DNA from: HNR sp040400085
GTDB taxonomy: Bacteria; Actinomycetota; Actinomycetes; Actinomycetales; Microbacteriaceae
Assembly (NCBI GenBank): GCA_040400085.1
Contig: JBBAQX010000023.1
Span: 3,337-67,336, forward strand
Direction of reading: 5' to 3'
Length of the DNA stretch: 64,000 nt
Positions 46,054 through 54,275 of the stretch are shown piece by piece. Each line of letters starts with the position of its first letter. Within the stretch, counting starts at the first letter, position 1. The notes under the pieces are model-generated. The model saw only the letters and a list, made by a program, of their open reading frames with translations, did not search any database and was not told the DNA's origin. Made by a program: the position numbers and the translations under genes.

Positions 46054-47637
46054 TTACTCCCACTCGATAGTTCCCGGCGGCTTGGAGGTCACATCGAGGA
46101 CAACTCGGTTGACTCCCGGAACCTGGTTAGTGATTCGATTGGAGATGCGCGCAAGCACGTCATACGGCAGGCGGGTCCAGTCTGCGGTCATCGCATCTTC
46201 CGAGGAGACCGGACGCAACACGATGGGATGCCCATAGGTTCGGCCATCTCCCTGCACGCCAACGGAACGCACGTCTGCCAGGAGCACGACGGGGCACTGC
46301 CAAATCTCGTTATCAAGCCCGGCTGCGGTCAGTTCCTCGCGTGCAATGGCATCGGCGGCACGAAGCAGCTCGAGACGCTCTGCTGTAACCTCGCCCACGA
46401 TACGAATTCCGAGGCCGGGGCCGGGGAACGGCTGGCGCCCCACGATGACCTCTGGCAGGCCGAGCTCGCGGCCTATGGCGCGCACCTCGTCCTTGAACAG
46501 CGTGCGTAGCGGCTCGACAAGCTCAAAGTTCAGGTCATCGGGAAGGCCGCCAACATTGTGGTGGCTCTTGATGTTCGCGGTTCCGCTTCCCCCGCCTGAC
46601 TCGACGACGTCGGGGTACAGCGTGCCCTGCACAAGGTATTTGATGGGGTCTCCGTCGGCGGCAGCCTCAGCGATCAGGTCGGCCTGAGCCTTCTCAAAGG
46701 TACGGATAAACTCGCGGCCGATGATCTTTCGCTTCTGCTCAGGATCGGTAACCCCGGCAAGGGCCGACAGGAACTGTTCCTCGGCGTCGATCGTGACCAG
46801 ACGGACACCAGTGGCGGTGACGTAGTCCTCCTCAACCTGACGGCGCTCATCCTTCCGCAGCAAACCGTGATCGACAAACACGCAGACCAGCTGATCGCCG
46901 ACGGCTTTGTGAACAAGAGCAGCGGCGACCGCGGAGTCGACTCCACCGGACAGGCCACAGATAACCTTGCCAGAACCCACCTGCGCCCGGATCGAAGCGA
47001 CCTGATCCGCGATGACGTTGCCGGAGTTCCAATCGGAAGGGATGCTCGCAGCATCGTGTAGGAAGTTCTCGAGCACGCGCTGACCAAAGTCAGAATGCTT
47101 CACCTCGGGGTGCCACTGCACGCCGTAAAAACGCTTCTCGTCGTTCGCAAAAGCGGCAACGGGGGTGGAGGATGTGCTCGCCAAAACGGCAAACCCTTCC
47201 GGTGCCTGAGTCACAGAATCACCGTGGCTCATCCATACGTTTTGCGTAGCCGGTTGATCCTTGAGCAAAATACCGTTCTCGCTCACGACGGCATCAGTCG
47301 CGCCGTATTCACTGTCACCCGTGTGCGAAACAACTCCACCGAGCGCTTTAGCCATGACTTGGAAACCGTAACAGATCCCAAGCATTGGCACTCCCAGGTC
47401 GAAGACGCCAGCATCGAGGCTGGGCGCTCCCTCCGCGTAAACGCTAGCGGGCCCACCGCTCAGGACAACGCCGACCGGATTCTTGGCGGCAATCTCAGCA
47501 GCGGTAATGGTGTGGGGAACGATCTCCGAATATACCCCTGCCTCACGAACACGGCGAGCGATGAGCTGCGCATATTGCGCACCAAAGTCAACAACGAGCA
47601 CCGGGCGCGGACCGGCGGCAGACGGTTGAGTATTAAT
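46054..47637 (-). CDS. guaA: Glutamine-hydrolysing GMP synthase
   Basis: Amidates XMP to GMP, 527 aa from the start chosen here. The class I amidotransferase domain has VLVVDFGAQYAQLIARRVRE, catalytic Cys89 in GICYGFQ and the HPEV His. The PP-loop ATPase domain has SGGVDSAV, and the dimerisation domain ends IEWE. No ATG or GTG with a ribosome-binding site exists near the start. A perfect GGAGG lies 6 nt before an ATT at 47637 that overlaps the upstream stop (ATTAA), so ATT initiation is likely. A GTG at 47691 inside the upstream repeat array has no Shine-Dalgarno. Confidence 0.93.
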   Translation of the reverse strand: MNTQPSAAGPRPVLVVDFGAQYAQLIARRVREAGVYSEIVPHTITAAEIAAKNPVGVVLSGGPASVYAEGAPSLDAGVFDLGVPMLGICYGFQVMAKALGGVVSHTGDSEYGATDAVVSENGILLKDQPATQNVWMSHGDSVTQAPEGFAVLASTSSTPVAAFANDEKRFYGVQWHPEVKHSDFGQRVLENFLHDAASIPSDWNSGNVIADQVASIRAQVGSGKVICGLSGGVDSAVAAALVHKAVGDQLVCVFVDHGLLRKDERRQVEEDYVTATGVRLVTIDAEEQFLSALAGVTDPEQKRKIIGREFIRTFEKAQADLIAEAAADGDPIKYLVQGTLYPDVVESGGGSGTANIKSHHNVGGLPDDLNFELVEPLRTLFKDEVRAIGRELGLPEVIVGRQPFPGPGLGIRIVGEVTAERLELLRAADAIAREELTAAGLDNEIWQCPVVLLADVRSVGVQGDGRTYGHPIVLRPVSSEDAMTADWTRLPYDVLARISNRITNQVPGVNRVVLDVTSKPPGTIEWE

Positions 47638-48253
47638 GAGAAACCTCCGTTGGGGTTGCGGTATTCGGGGTTGCACTGTCTGAACGTGCACTGTCTGAAC
47701 TTGTACTGTCTGAACTTGTACTGTCTGAACTTGTACTGTCAGAACTTACAGAAGTATTGGATTCGGCGTCTTCTAATTCGGCGTCTTGAGACTCCGAGGA
47801 TTGCGACTTGGCACCCTGTTCTTTCTCGGCGAGATAGGCCTCTACCTCACGCACCACGCGCACCTCCATGAAGAAGGAGAGGAAAGGGACTACACCGCCA
47901 AGAGCGATTACGAGGAACCGCATAAACGGCCAACGCATGAGGCTCCACAGACGGAAATCGCCAAAGAGATAAACGACATAGAACCAGCCGTGGGCGATCA
48001 GGATGCCGGTAGAGAGGTTGAAACCGCTCGTCATGCTCGTCTTAAGACCGCCGCCGGGTTCTACAATAACCTGTTCCAGGGTAAGGAAGCCGTTCGGTCC
48101 GCCGACGAATATCTCGTAGTGAAGCACATATTTAAGGATCATCTCAGCCAACAGCAGCAGAAGCATGACACCCGTAATAATGGAAGTTATCCTATAGAAC
48201 GAGAGTGCCTTGCGAATGCGTGGGTAATCAGCCGGACGCGGTTCAAGAGCCAT
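47633..48253 (-). CDS. DUF3817 membrane protein with repeat-encoded C-terminal tail
   Basis: 206-aa protein. Residues 10-125 form the DUF3817 domain with three or four membrane helices (YRITSIITGVMLLLLLAEM; GILIAHGWFYVVYLFGDF). After the family end the chain runs on as a polar, Ser/Asp/Thr-rich tail with repeated SSDST units, encoded by 15-bp repeats. The ATG lies 7 nt behind a TAGAAT box and lacks a Shine-Dalgarno, so it should be leaderless. It overlaps guaA, a pairing common in actinobacteria. Function unknown. Confidence 0.85.
   Translation of the reverse strand: MALEPRPADYPRIRKALSFYRITSIITGVMLLLLLAEMILKYVLHYEIFVGGPNGFLTLEQVIVEPGGGLKTSMTSGFNLSTGILIAHGWFYVVYLFGDFRLWSLMRWPFMRFLVIALGGVVPFLSFFMEVRVVREVEAYLAEKEQGAKSQSSESQDAELEDAESNTSVSSDSTSSDSTSSDSTSSDSARSDSATPNTATPTEVSH
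47672..47746. repeat. 15-bp tandem array in the DUF3817 tail and upstream of guaA
   Basis: Five 15-bp copies of TGTACTGTCTGAACT, differing at one or two bases, start at 47672, 47687, 47702, 47717 and 47732. They encode SSDST units on the minus strand and end 34 nt before the guaA start. Confidence 0.93.
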
Positions 48254-48260
48254 AACGACT

Positions 48261-48266
48261 ATTCTA
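48261..48266 (-). promoter_or_regulatory. -10 box TAGAAT of the DUF3817-guaA unit
   Basis: TAGAAT on the minus strand ends 7 nt before the ATG at 48253. Its TAG is also the stop codon of the upstream SURF1 gene, so promoter and coding sequence share bases. Confidence 0.5.
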
Positions 48267-49157
48267 CCCGTTCGTTTGGTCGTCCTGAGCAAGCAGGTCG
48301 ATCTCCTTCTCCAAAGCATCCCGCGTCAAGCGATACCAGAAGTAAATTGCAAACCCTGCAAAAACGACCCACTCCGCAGCATAAAAGATATTAAGCCAGT
48401 TAACAGACTGCGGCGGGAGCGGAGGCTGCGAATCGATCTGGTCAAGACCACCAGTCGCCTCATGCGACACCAAGAACCCGTTGAAGGTAGGGCCGTTGAG
48501 CGTGATCCAGAGATTAGCCTGCTGGGCTGGATCCATTGATCGAACGAGAAACGGGTCTGCCTCCACGTCTGGCGCGACAGGGCCTTCCGTCGGCTGGTAA
48601 CGTCCCTCGAGCGTGACAGTGGATGCAGGCAGCGCCTGCAGAGCCTCCGCAGCAAGATCCGCCTGTTTCTCGCTCTCAGCCCAGCCGATGGCTACGGCCA
48701 GATTCGCCGGAACCGCAGAATCCGTGACAAAGTGACCAACGACCCAATAACCGTTCTTGCCAAAGTTTTCCCTGTTGCCGACGGTGTCGAAGTCCTCGGG
48801 AACAAAGCTACCCTTCACGATGACCCTGCGCCCGCCAGCCTTCTCGCTAACGGGGATGCTCGGCTCGGTAATCTGCGCCAGCTCAACGACGTTCTCGGTG
48901 ATGTCCTGCTCCACCGTCTGATTCACAAGCGCTGACTCTAATTGCCAGTTGCCGAGCCAGGCAAAACCCGCGGCCACAGCGATAGCCAAGATGAGGGCAC
49001 CAATCCAGCGCGGACGAAGCATGATCTGGACAAGCGTGGGCCTATGGCGTCCGGCCTCGAGAGATTTGCCCTCCACGGTTGAGGTCTGTTCGTGATCTGG
49101 TGTGTCACTGTTCTGCTTAGTAATCGGGCTCTCGCTCTCGACGTGGGCGGGAATCAT
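48264..49157 (-). CDS. SURF1 family protein
   Basis: 297-aa membrane protein associated with assembly of haem-copper cytochrome oxidase. A polar N-terminus precedes TM1 (GALILAIAVAAGFAWLGNWQL with the family GxWQ motif). A long external domain contains VIVKGSFVPEDFDTV and LEGRYQPTEGP, and TM2 lies near the end (FYAAEWVVFAGFAIYFWYR). The chosen ATG lies 41 nt inside the end of the antiporter gene, with AGGA only 3 nt upstream, so the true start may be slightly further in. Found next to DUF3817 and guaA as in relatives. Confidence 0.88.
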   Translation of the reverse strand: MIPAHVESESPITKQNSDTPDHEQTSTVEGKSLEAGRHRPTLVQIMLRPRWIGALILAIAVAAGFAWLGNWQLESALVNQTVEQDITENVVELAQITEPSIPVSEKAGGRRVIVKGSFVPEDFDTVGNRENFGKNGYWVVGHFVTDSAVPANLAVAIGWAESEKQADLAAEALQALPASTVTLEGRYQPTEGPVAPDVEADPFLVRSMDPAQQANLWITLNGPTFNGFLVSHEATGGLDQIDSQPPLPPQSVNWLNIFYAAEWVVFAGFAIYFWYRLTRDALEKEIDLLAQDDQTNG

Positions 49158-50529
49158 CCGTCCTGATGTGTACTTCTTTGTTCGGTCGTTCCTCGGAGTT
49201 GGACATCAGCTCTATAGCGTCAAGAACAGCCGAGGAATCGGGGGTCTCATTCTCGGTCCCGGTCTCATTCCCGATCCCAGCATCCACCAAATCGATCTGC
49301 GCTGCCGCCATGCGCGCACGGGCACGCTTCTTAGCGCGCCGACTCCGCTCCCACGGAAACAACACCCGAAAAATCGGTTCAGAGTACACAACAATAACCG
49401 GACCCAAGATTGCCATGATAAGGACGTACATTCCCGCGAATGGTTGGATACGTGGGTCAAGCCCAGCACTGAGCGAAAGCGTCGCCAGGATCAGCGCAAA
49501 CTCTCCCCTGTTCTGCAAGATAACCGTGGTGTTGAATCCCTCACGCACGCCAAATTTATTGAGCCACGCAACGAATTGGCCCGCCAAGAAGTTGAGCACG
49601 AAAGTCATCGCTACGGCGATCAAAACGGGAACGAGAACACCACCAAAGGCCGCGGGATTCAGGGTCAACCCAAAGTTGACGAAAAAGAACGCACCGAATA
49701 GATCACGCAACGGTATAGCAATCTGCTCCACCTTGGCATGATACTTTGTTGCGCCTATGACGAGACCAATGAGAAATGCCCCGATTGCGTCTGTCACGCC
49801 AAGCACCTCGCCGATGCCGCCGAAAGCAAATGCAAGGCCCATGAAGAAGACGATGAAGAGTTCGTCGTCCTTAGTGCGGAAGAGTTTCGACACGTATTTA
49901 CCGGCAAAGCGGGCTACAAGGAACATGACGACCAGGAACGCGAACGACACTGCGAGCTTGCCGATAACGGCCCAAGCATTCGTTTCACCGCTCAGAACGA
50001 CCCCGACGATGGCAAGGTAAATAGCGAGAAAGATGTCCTCGACCACGGTGACGCCGAGGATCATGGGAGTCTCAGGATTTGCCAGGCGCTTGGTTTCGAT
50101 GAGCATCTTCGTCACGATCGCGCTCGACGAGGTCGCAGTCATTCCAGCGATAATGAGCGCTTCTCGTGTGCCCCAACCAACCATGAAGCCGAACACGAGT
50201 CCGATTCCCATATTGATCGCAATATAGGATCCGCCAGAGATCAGCAGTTTTCCGGCGTTGCCGAAGAACTCGTCCTGATCAAACTCCAGGCCCAAGCTAA
50301 ACAGAAGCAGAACGAGCCCCATCACGGCGAGAAGACTGATGTTTTCCGAGGCAAAGCTGAACGGGAACCACGGGAAAAATGGGCTCGACAATAGACCGAC
50401 GATCATATAGATCGGGATGCTCGGTAGGCCAATACGTTTGCCCAGCTGCCCCAGGGCATAGGCCATAATGAAGATCACGCCTATGCTGATGAGGTCGGGG
50501 CCCACGTGTAACTCAGCCTGGCGGAACAA
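49117..50529 (-). CDS. khtU: K+/H+ antiporter membrane subunit, CPA2 family (KhtU-like)
   Basis: About 470 aa with some twelve membrane segments. Seen are the Na+/H+ exchanger features LLFSLGLEFDQDEFF, MTATSSSAIVTKMLIE and TDAIGAFLIGLVIGATKY, then about 90 charged cytoplasmic residues. It exports K+ in exchange for protons when activated. The start is uncertain: a TTG at 50529 has AGGG 7 nt upstream and overlaps khtT by 17 nt, while a GTG at 50505 would start at GPDLISIG. The KhtT regulator gene is directly upstream in the same operon. Confidence 0.88.
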   Translation of the reverse strand: MFRQAELHVGPDLISIGVIFIMAYALGQLGKRIGLPSIPIYMIVGLLSSPFFPWFPFSFASENISLLAVMGLVLLLFSLGLEFDQDEFFGNAGKLLISGGSYIAINMGIGLVFGFMVGWGTREALIIAGMTATSSSAIVTKMLIETKRLANPETPMILGVTVVEDIFLAIYLAIVGVVLSGETNAWAVIGKLAVSFAFLVVMFLVARFAGKYVSKLFRTKDDELFIVFFMGLAFAFGGIGEVLGVTDAIGAFLIGLVIGATKYHAKVEQIAIPLRDLFGAFFFVNFGLTLNPAAFGGVLVPVLIAVAMTFVLNFLAGQFVAWLNKFGVREGFNTTVILQNRGEFALILATLSLSAGLDPRIQPFAGMYVLIMAILGPVIVVYSEPIFRVLFPWERSRRAKKRARARMAAAQIDLVDAGIGNETGTENETPDSSAVLDAIELMSNSEERPNKEVHIRTDDSRPRREREPDY

Positions 50530-51049
50530 CGGTTGACCCTGCTTTCGTCTTAGCGGTGAGATCGCCAGTGCGGAAGAAGTTAAAGGCCTTTGCCACTTTT
50601 TCGGGACTACCTGCGACCACAAGTGTGTCCCCAGGGAAAACCTTAAACTCGGAGCTTGGTGCCGGGTTCGCCGAGTCGCCGCGGACGACGGCAACGACGG
50701 TCAACCCAATTATCCCGTGCTCTGCAGGGCTGCCGAGTCGCTGACCCGCGATGTAGTTTTCGTAGTCAACCGTAAACCAGTCAATGCTGAGCCCGGGAAT
50801 CTGATCGAGCGCTGAAAGCGACTCCGTTATTCGGGTACCCCCAAGCAACTCGGCAAGGGTGTGAGCCTCATCCTCGCTCAATCGAAGCGACACCTTGCTG
50901 GTATCCTCGTCGTCCTCAACATCGGAGAACGTAATGAGGTCGCTGTGACCAGATCTGTGGGCGATAACGCCGACTTTGCCGCCGTCATCAGTCACAAACG
51001 TGTGGAGAACACCCACACCGGGAAGCTTAACCCGCCGTACATCTACCAT
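50513..51049 (-). CDS. khtT: K+/H+ antiporter regulatory subunit with TrkA-C domain (KhtT-like)
   Basis: 178-aa cytoplasmic regulator. The N-terminal half (VDVRRVKLPGVGVLHTFVT, VGVIAHRSGHSDLITF) and the C-terminal TrkA-C/RCK domain (IIGLTVVAVVRGD, FKVFPGDTLVVAGSPEKVA) match KhtT. In characterised relatives this domain binds c-di-AMP and gates the antiporter. GAGGAG lies 6 nt before the ATG. The gene overlaps khtU, so subunits are made together. Confidence 0.9.
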   Translation of the reverse strand: MVDVRRVKLPGVGVLHTFVTDDGGKVGVIAHRSGHSDLITFSDVEDDEDTSKVSLRLSEDEAHTLAELLGGTRITESLSALDQIPGLSIDWFTVDYENYIAGQRLGSPAEHGIIGLTVVAVVRGDSANPAPSSEFKVFPGDTLVVAGSPEKVAKAFNFFRTGDLTAKTKAGSTVVPPG

Positions 51050-51070
51050 GGTGAACTCCTCGATCAATCG

Positions 51071-52192
51071 TTATTTGGCGGAATGCGGCCGAACAACCAG
51101 GTCAACTCGCTGGAATTCCTTGAGGTCGCTGTATCCCGTGGTCGCCATTGAACGGCGCAGCGCACCGTGCAGATTCGCAGAACCATCCGCGACATTTGCG
51201 GGACCGTAAAGAAGCTCCGACAGGGGTGCGACGGTACCGACGTGAACACGGTTTCCCCGGGGTAGGTCGTCGTGGTAAGCCTCTTGTCCCCAGTGCCAGC
51301 CGCCGCCGGGGGCGTCAGTCGCGCGCGCAAGCACCGTTCCGAGCATCACGGCGTCTGCTCCACAGGCAATGGCCTTCACGATATCGCCCGAGCTGCCCAA
51401 CCCGCCATCGGCGATGACGTGAACGTATCGCCCGCCTGACTCATCCATATAGTCACGTCGAGCACCCGCAACATCTGCAATAGCAGTTGCCATGGGAGCG
51501 TGAATGCCGAGGGTCGCGCGGGTCGTGGAGCTTGCGCCGCCGCCGAACCCAACCAGGACACCAGCCGCACCGGTGCGCATCAGGTGAAGCGCAGAGGTAT
51601 AGGTCGCTGCCCCGCCGACGATCACGGGAACATCGAGCTCGTAGATAAACTTCTTGAGGTTCAGCGAGGGCTTCTCATCATTAGAGACGTGCTCAGCCGA
51701 AACTGTGTTTCCCCGGATTACGAAGAGGTCAACGCCTGCGGCAACGACTGTCTCATACAATTCCTGAGTGCGATGGGGCGACAACGCACCCGCGACGGGA
51801 ACTCCTGCGTCCCTGATCTCGGCAAGCCTGGCGGTCACGAGCTCGGGTTTGATGGGTTCGGAATAGATCTCGCGCATCCGCTTCGTGGAGCTGTGAGCCG
51901 ACAATCCGCGGATTTCCTCAAGAAGGATCTCCGGGTCCTCGTATCGGGTCCACAGCCCCTCTAAGTTGAGGACGCCGAGGCCGCCGAGCTTACCGATAGC
52001 GATTGCCGTCTGGGGAGAAACGACGGAGTCCATGGGCGCTGCGAGGAAAGGCGTGTCAAAGCGGAAAGCGTCGATGCCCCACGCTGTCGAAACCACCTCC
52101 GGGTCACGGGTACGACGGTTCGGAACAATTGCAATATCGTCAAAGCCATAGACCTGACGGGCACGCTTTGCGCGGCCGATCTCTATCTCCAT
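51071..52192 (-). CDS. GuaB3-type IMP dehydrogenase family protein
   Basis: 373-aa IMPDH-fold protein without the CBS domain pair. MEIEIGRAKRARQVYGFDDI is the standard GuaB3 start, with APMDSVVSPQTAIAIGKLGGLGVLN following. The loop that holds the catalytic Cys in true IMPDHs (GSICTTR in this window's guaB) reads GGGASSTTRATLG, so the Cys is absent and classic IMP oxidation is unlikely. GuaB3-group proteins in actinobacteria have been discussed as GMP-reductase-like or regulatory, with no settled role. I use the ATG at 52192 with AGGGG in front; a GTG lies two codons before. Confidence 0.9.
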   Translation of the reverse strand: MEIEIGRAKRARQVYGFDDIAIVPNRRTRDPEVVSTAWGIDAFRFDTPFLAAPMDSVVSPQTAIAIGKLGGLGVLNLEGLWTRYEDPEILLEEIRGLSAHSSTKRMREIYSEPIKPELVTARLAEIRDAGVPVAGALSPHRTQELYETVVAAGVDLFVIRGNTVSAEHVSNDEKPSLNLKKFIYELDVPVIVGGAATYTSALHLMRTGAAGVLVGFGGGASSTTRATLGIHAPMATAIADVAGARRDYMDESGGRYVHVIADGGLGSSGDIVKAIACGADAVMLGTVLARATDAPGGGWHWGQEAYHDDLPRGNRVHVGTVAPLSELLYGPANVADGSANLHGALRRSMATTGYSDLKEFQRVDLVVRPHSAK

Positions 52193-52244
52193 ACTCACCC
52201 CTATAGCCTACCCGGTCGGGGAGCGCCGCATCCCCTCCCCCGAG
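52171..52244. repeat. Direct repeat copy 1 (guaB3 start region)
   Basis: 74 bp covering the first codons, Shine-Dalgarno and upstream sequence of the guaB3 gene. It matches 54193-54266 at 65 of 74 positions with no gaps, in the same orientation, 2022 bp away. Confidence 0.9.
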
Positions 52245-52252
52245 CTCTAAAC

Positions 52253-52309
52253 GGAAGTGCAACACTTAATCGGTAATCACCAAACCACTGATTGAAGGGC
52301 TGCACTTCC
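52253..52309. repeat. Imperfect 57-bp inverted repeat
   Basis: GGAAGTGCA at 52253-52261 and TGCACTTCC at 52301-52309 are perfect arms. Inside, CTTAATCGGT and ACTGATTGAAG continue the pairing with gaps. It lies between two divergent genes, next to direct repeat copy 1, and resembles the paired ends of a small non-autonomous insertion element; no transposase is present. Confidence 0.6.
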
Positions 52310-52489
52310 ACATAAAATTCGGGGCGAGAACGCGACTGCGTCTAGTCTGCTAGTTTGAGGGAAGAGAAACAGGTCAATATCTTTGCGGCGGATGCCCCGG
52401 CGAACGCTCCGGCGACGAGAACATGTCTCCGCGGCGGTCCCTGCGGAGGTCCCTGCGAAGCGATGGTTATAAGTGAAATAAGGTAGCGA

Positions 52490-53263
52490 ATGAGCAAAAC
52501 CGCTCGTGTTGGACGCCGTGGCAGACGCTGGTTCATTCCTGCGGCGATAGTTGGGCTCGCACTCGTGCTGATAGCACTCTCGTTCAGCAGCGGGAATGAC
52601 ACAGTACCCAACGCCGCGACCAGCCCCGCACCAAGCTCCACGGAGGCCTCACCGCCAACCACCCCACCCTCGCCTGGTACGAGCTCCAAAGGGTCAAACC
52701 AGCCGACGGCGACGGACCTCGCCCGGAGGCAGGCAAATGACCCGCTCGCGATCGGAAGACCGGATGCCTCACTTGCGATGGTCGTTTACTCCGACTACCA
52801 ATGCGGCTACTGTGCCCTGTGGTCGGAGAAAACGCTGCCAACGCTCGTGTCCAAATATGTGGATGCCGGCTTGCTTCGGATCGAGTGGCGCGACGTGAAC
52901 ATCTTTGGCCCGGCCTCGGAACGAGCGGCGCGCGCCTCCTACGCGGCTGGCCTGCAGGGGCAATTCGAGAGCTATCACCACTCACTCTTTCCGGCGGGAG
53001 CGAAACGGAGCGAGGCGGAGCTGAGCGACGAGGCGTTGTTTGAGCTCGCAGCAGGTCTTGGGCTCGATACCGAACGTTTTCGCGCTGATATGAACACACC
53101 CGAGACGTTGGCAGCTATAGGAGCGAACGCTCAAGAGGGTCGGGAAATTGGAGTGCAATCGACACCCTCGTTCATCGTTGGAGCGGATGTGATTGTTGGT
53201 GCGCAGCCCACCGAGAGCTTCATCGCCTCGATCGACGCGCAGCTCGCCAGCCCGACCCAATGA
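52490..53263 (+). CDS. DsbA-like thioredoxin-fold protein, membrane-anchored
   Basis: 257-aa extracytoplasmic thiol-disulfide protein. One N-terminal helix (AAIVGLALVLIALSF) is followed by about 45 Pro/Ser/Thr-rich residues, then the DsbA fold with the active site CGYC (Cys105, Cys108) in YSDYQCGYC and the cis-Pro loop STPSF. It should introduce or shuffle disulfides in exported proteins. Its stop overlaps the ccdA start (ATGA), implying that CcdA supplies or removes its electrons. Confidence 0.88.
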   Translation: MSKTARVGRRGRRWFIPAAIVGLALVLIALSFSSGNDTVPNAATSPAPSSTEASPPTTPPSPGTSSKGSNQPTATDLARRQANDPLAIGRPDASLAMVVYSDYQCGYCALWSEKTLPTLVSKYVDAGLLRIEWRDVNIFGPASERAARASYAAGLQGQFESYHHSLFPAGAKRSEAELSDEALFELAAGLGLDTERFRADMNTPETLAAIGANAQEGREIGVQSTPSFIVGADVIVGAQPTESFIASIDAQLASPTQ

Positions 53264-54174
53264 ACGACGTCGGCTACCTGACCGCGTTTCTCGCGGGAAT
53301 ACTGGCCCTCTTGAGCCCGTGCTCAGCCTTGCTCTTGCCCGCGTTTTTTGCGATTACCTTCAGCTCTGGTCGGCGCATTTTAGCAAACACCGGGCTGTTC
53401 TACCTCGGCCTCGTCACCACCCTCGTCCCGCTCGGGGCTGGTGCCTCACTACTCGGCAGCATCCTATTAGCGGAGCGCTCGACCCTCATCCTGGCGAGCG
53501 GCACACTCATCATTCTCCTGGGAGCTTTCCAATTCTTCGGGGGCGGCTTCGATCTCGAGCGGCTCCTGCCTCGCCGGCTGCGGGCCTCCACCCGCGCATC
53601 GACAGGGCGTTTCGGTCCAGCCCTTAACTCGTACGTCCTCGGTCTCCTATCGGGCATCATCGGCTTTTGCACCGGGCCGATTCTTGGATCGGTTATCACC
53701 CTCGCCGTGACGAGCGGCAAGCCCGTTTTTGGCGCATCGCTGCTCGCAGTATACGCGCTCGGGATGGCCCTCCCCCTCGTGTGCATCGCGCTCATCTGGT
53801 CGAGGGGCAATTTCAGCGGACGGTCTTGGCTGAGTGGCAAGCCCGTTACGCTCGGGCGGCTCCGCCTCCACAGCACATCAATGATCAGCGGCGGGCTGCT
53901 CATCGCGCTCGGGGTAGTGCTCATAGCGAGCAATGGCTTCGTGGCAACCCCAGAGCTTATTTCGCCCGAGGCGATGAGCCAACTCCAAACTGCGGCTATG
54001 ACCTTCGCCTCGAGAATCCCAGATGCCGTCTTCATCGGCATCTTTGCGTTGCTCGCCCTCGGCGCGTGGTGGCTCATCAGCACCAAGGCGCGATCTGGCA
54101 AGGAAGCTGCGCTCGAAGAGGGCGAGGGCTCTGCAGACGAACACAGCGGCAACAAACACCGTGCAGAAGACTAG
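53260..54174 (+). CDS. ccdA: CcdA family thiol:disulfide electron transporter
   Basis: 304-aa membrane protein of the CcdA/DsbD-beta family, moving reducing equivalents across the membrane. Six to seven helices are visible. The two redox cysteines lie in LSPCSALLLPAF (Cys21) and GFCTGP (Cys137), the paired positions of the family, both followed by prolines. It forms an operon with the DsbA-like gene by a 4-nt overlap. The C-terminal 35 residues are a charged tail. The pair sits between two 74-bp direct repeats. Confidence 0.9.
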   Translation: MNDVGYLTAFLAGILALLSPCSALLLPAFFAITFSSGRRILANTGLFYLGLVTTLVPLGAGASLLGSILLAERSTLILASGTLIILLGAFQFFGGGFDLERLLPRRLRASTRASTGRFGPALNSYVLGLLSGIIGFCTGPILGSVITLAVTSGKPVFGASLLAVYALGMALPLVCIALIWSRGNFSGRSWLSGKPVTLGRLRLHSTSMISGGLLIALGVVLIASNGFVATPELISPEAMSQLQTAAMTFASRIPDAVFIGIFALLALGAWWLISTKARSGKEAALEEGEGSADEHSGNKHRAED

Positions 54175-54192
54175 ACCAGACAGCGTCTGCGC

Positions 54193-54266
54193 CGCGGCCG
54201 ATCTCTATCTCCATACTCACCGCTCTAGCCCACCCGGTCGGGGACCATAGCATCCCCTCACACGAG
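54193..54266. repeat. Direct repeat copy 2 (relic of the guaB3 start)
   Basis: 74 bp identical at 65 positions to 52171-52244. On the minus strand it still reads SMEIEIGR, the first residues of GuaB3, then diverges (GADAVW). It is a non-functional duplicate downstream of ccdA. The first 29 bp are fully identical. Confidence 0.9.
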
Positions 54267-54275
54267 ACAACCCCG

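Noticed and set aside
52253..52309. Rho-independent terminator
   Set aside because: The hairpin lies between divergent genes and has no U-run, so it would stop neither transcript.
54193..54266. A second guaB3 gene or pseudogene
   Set aside because: Only the first codons and upstream sequence are duplicated; nothing of the catalytic barrel is present, so it is a direct repeat.
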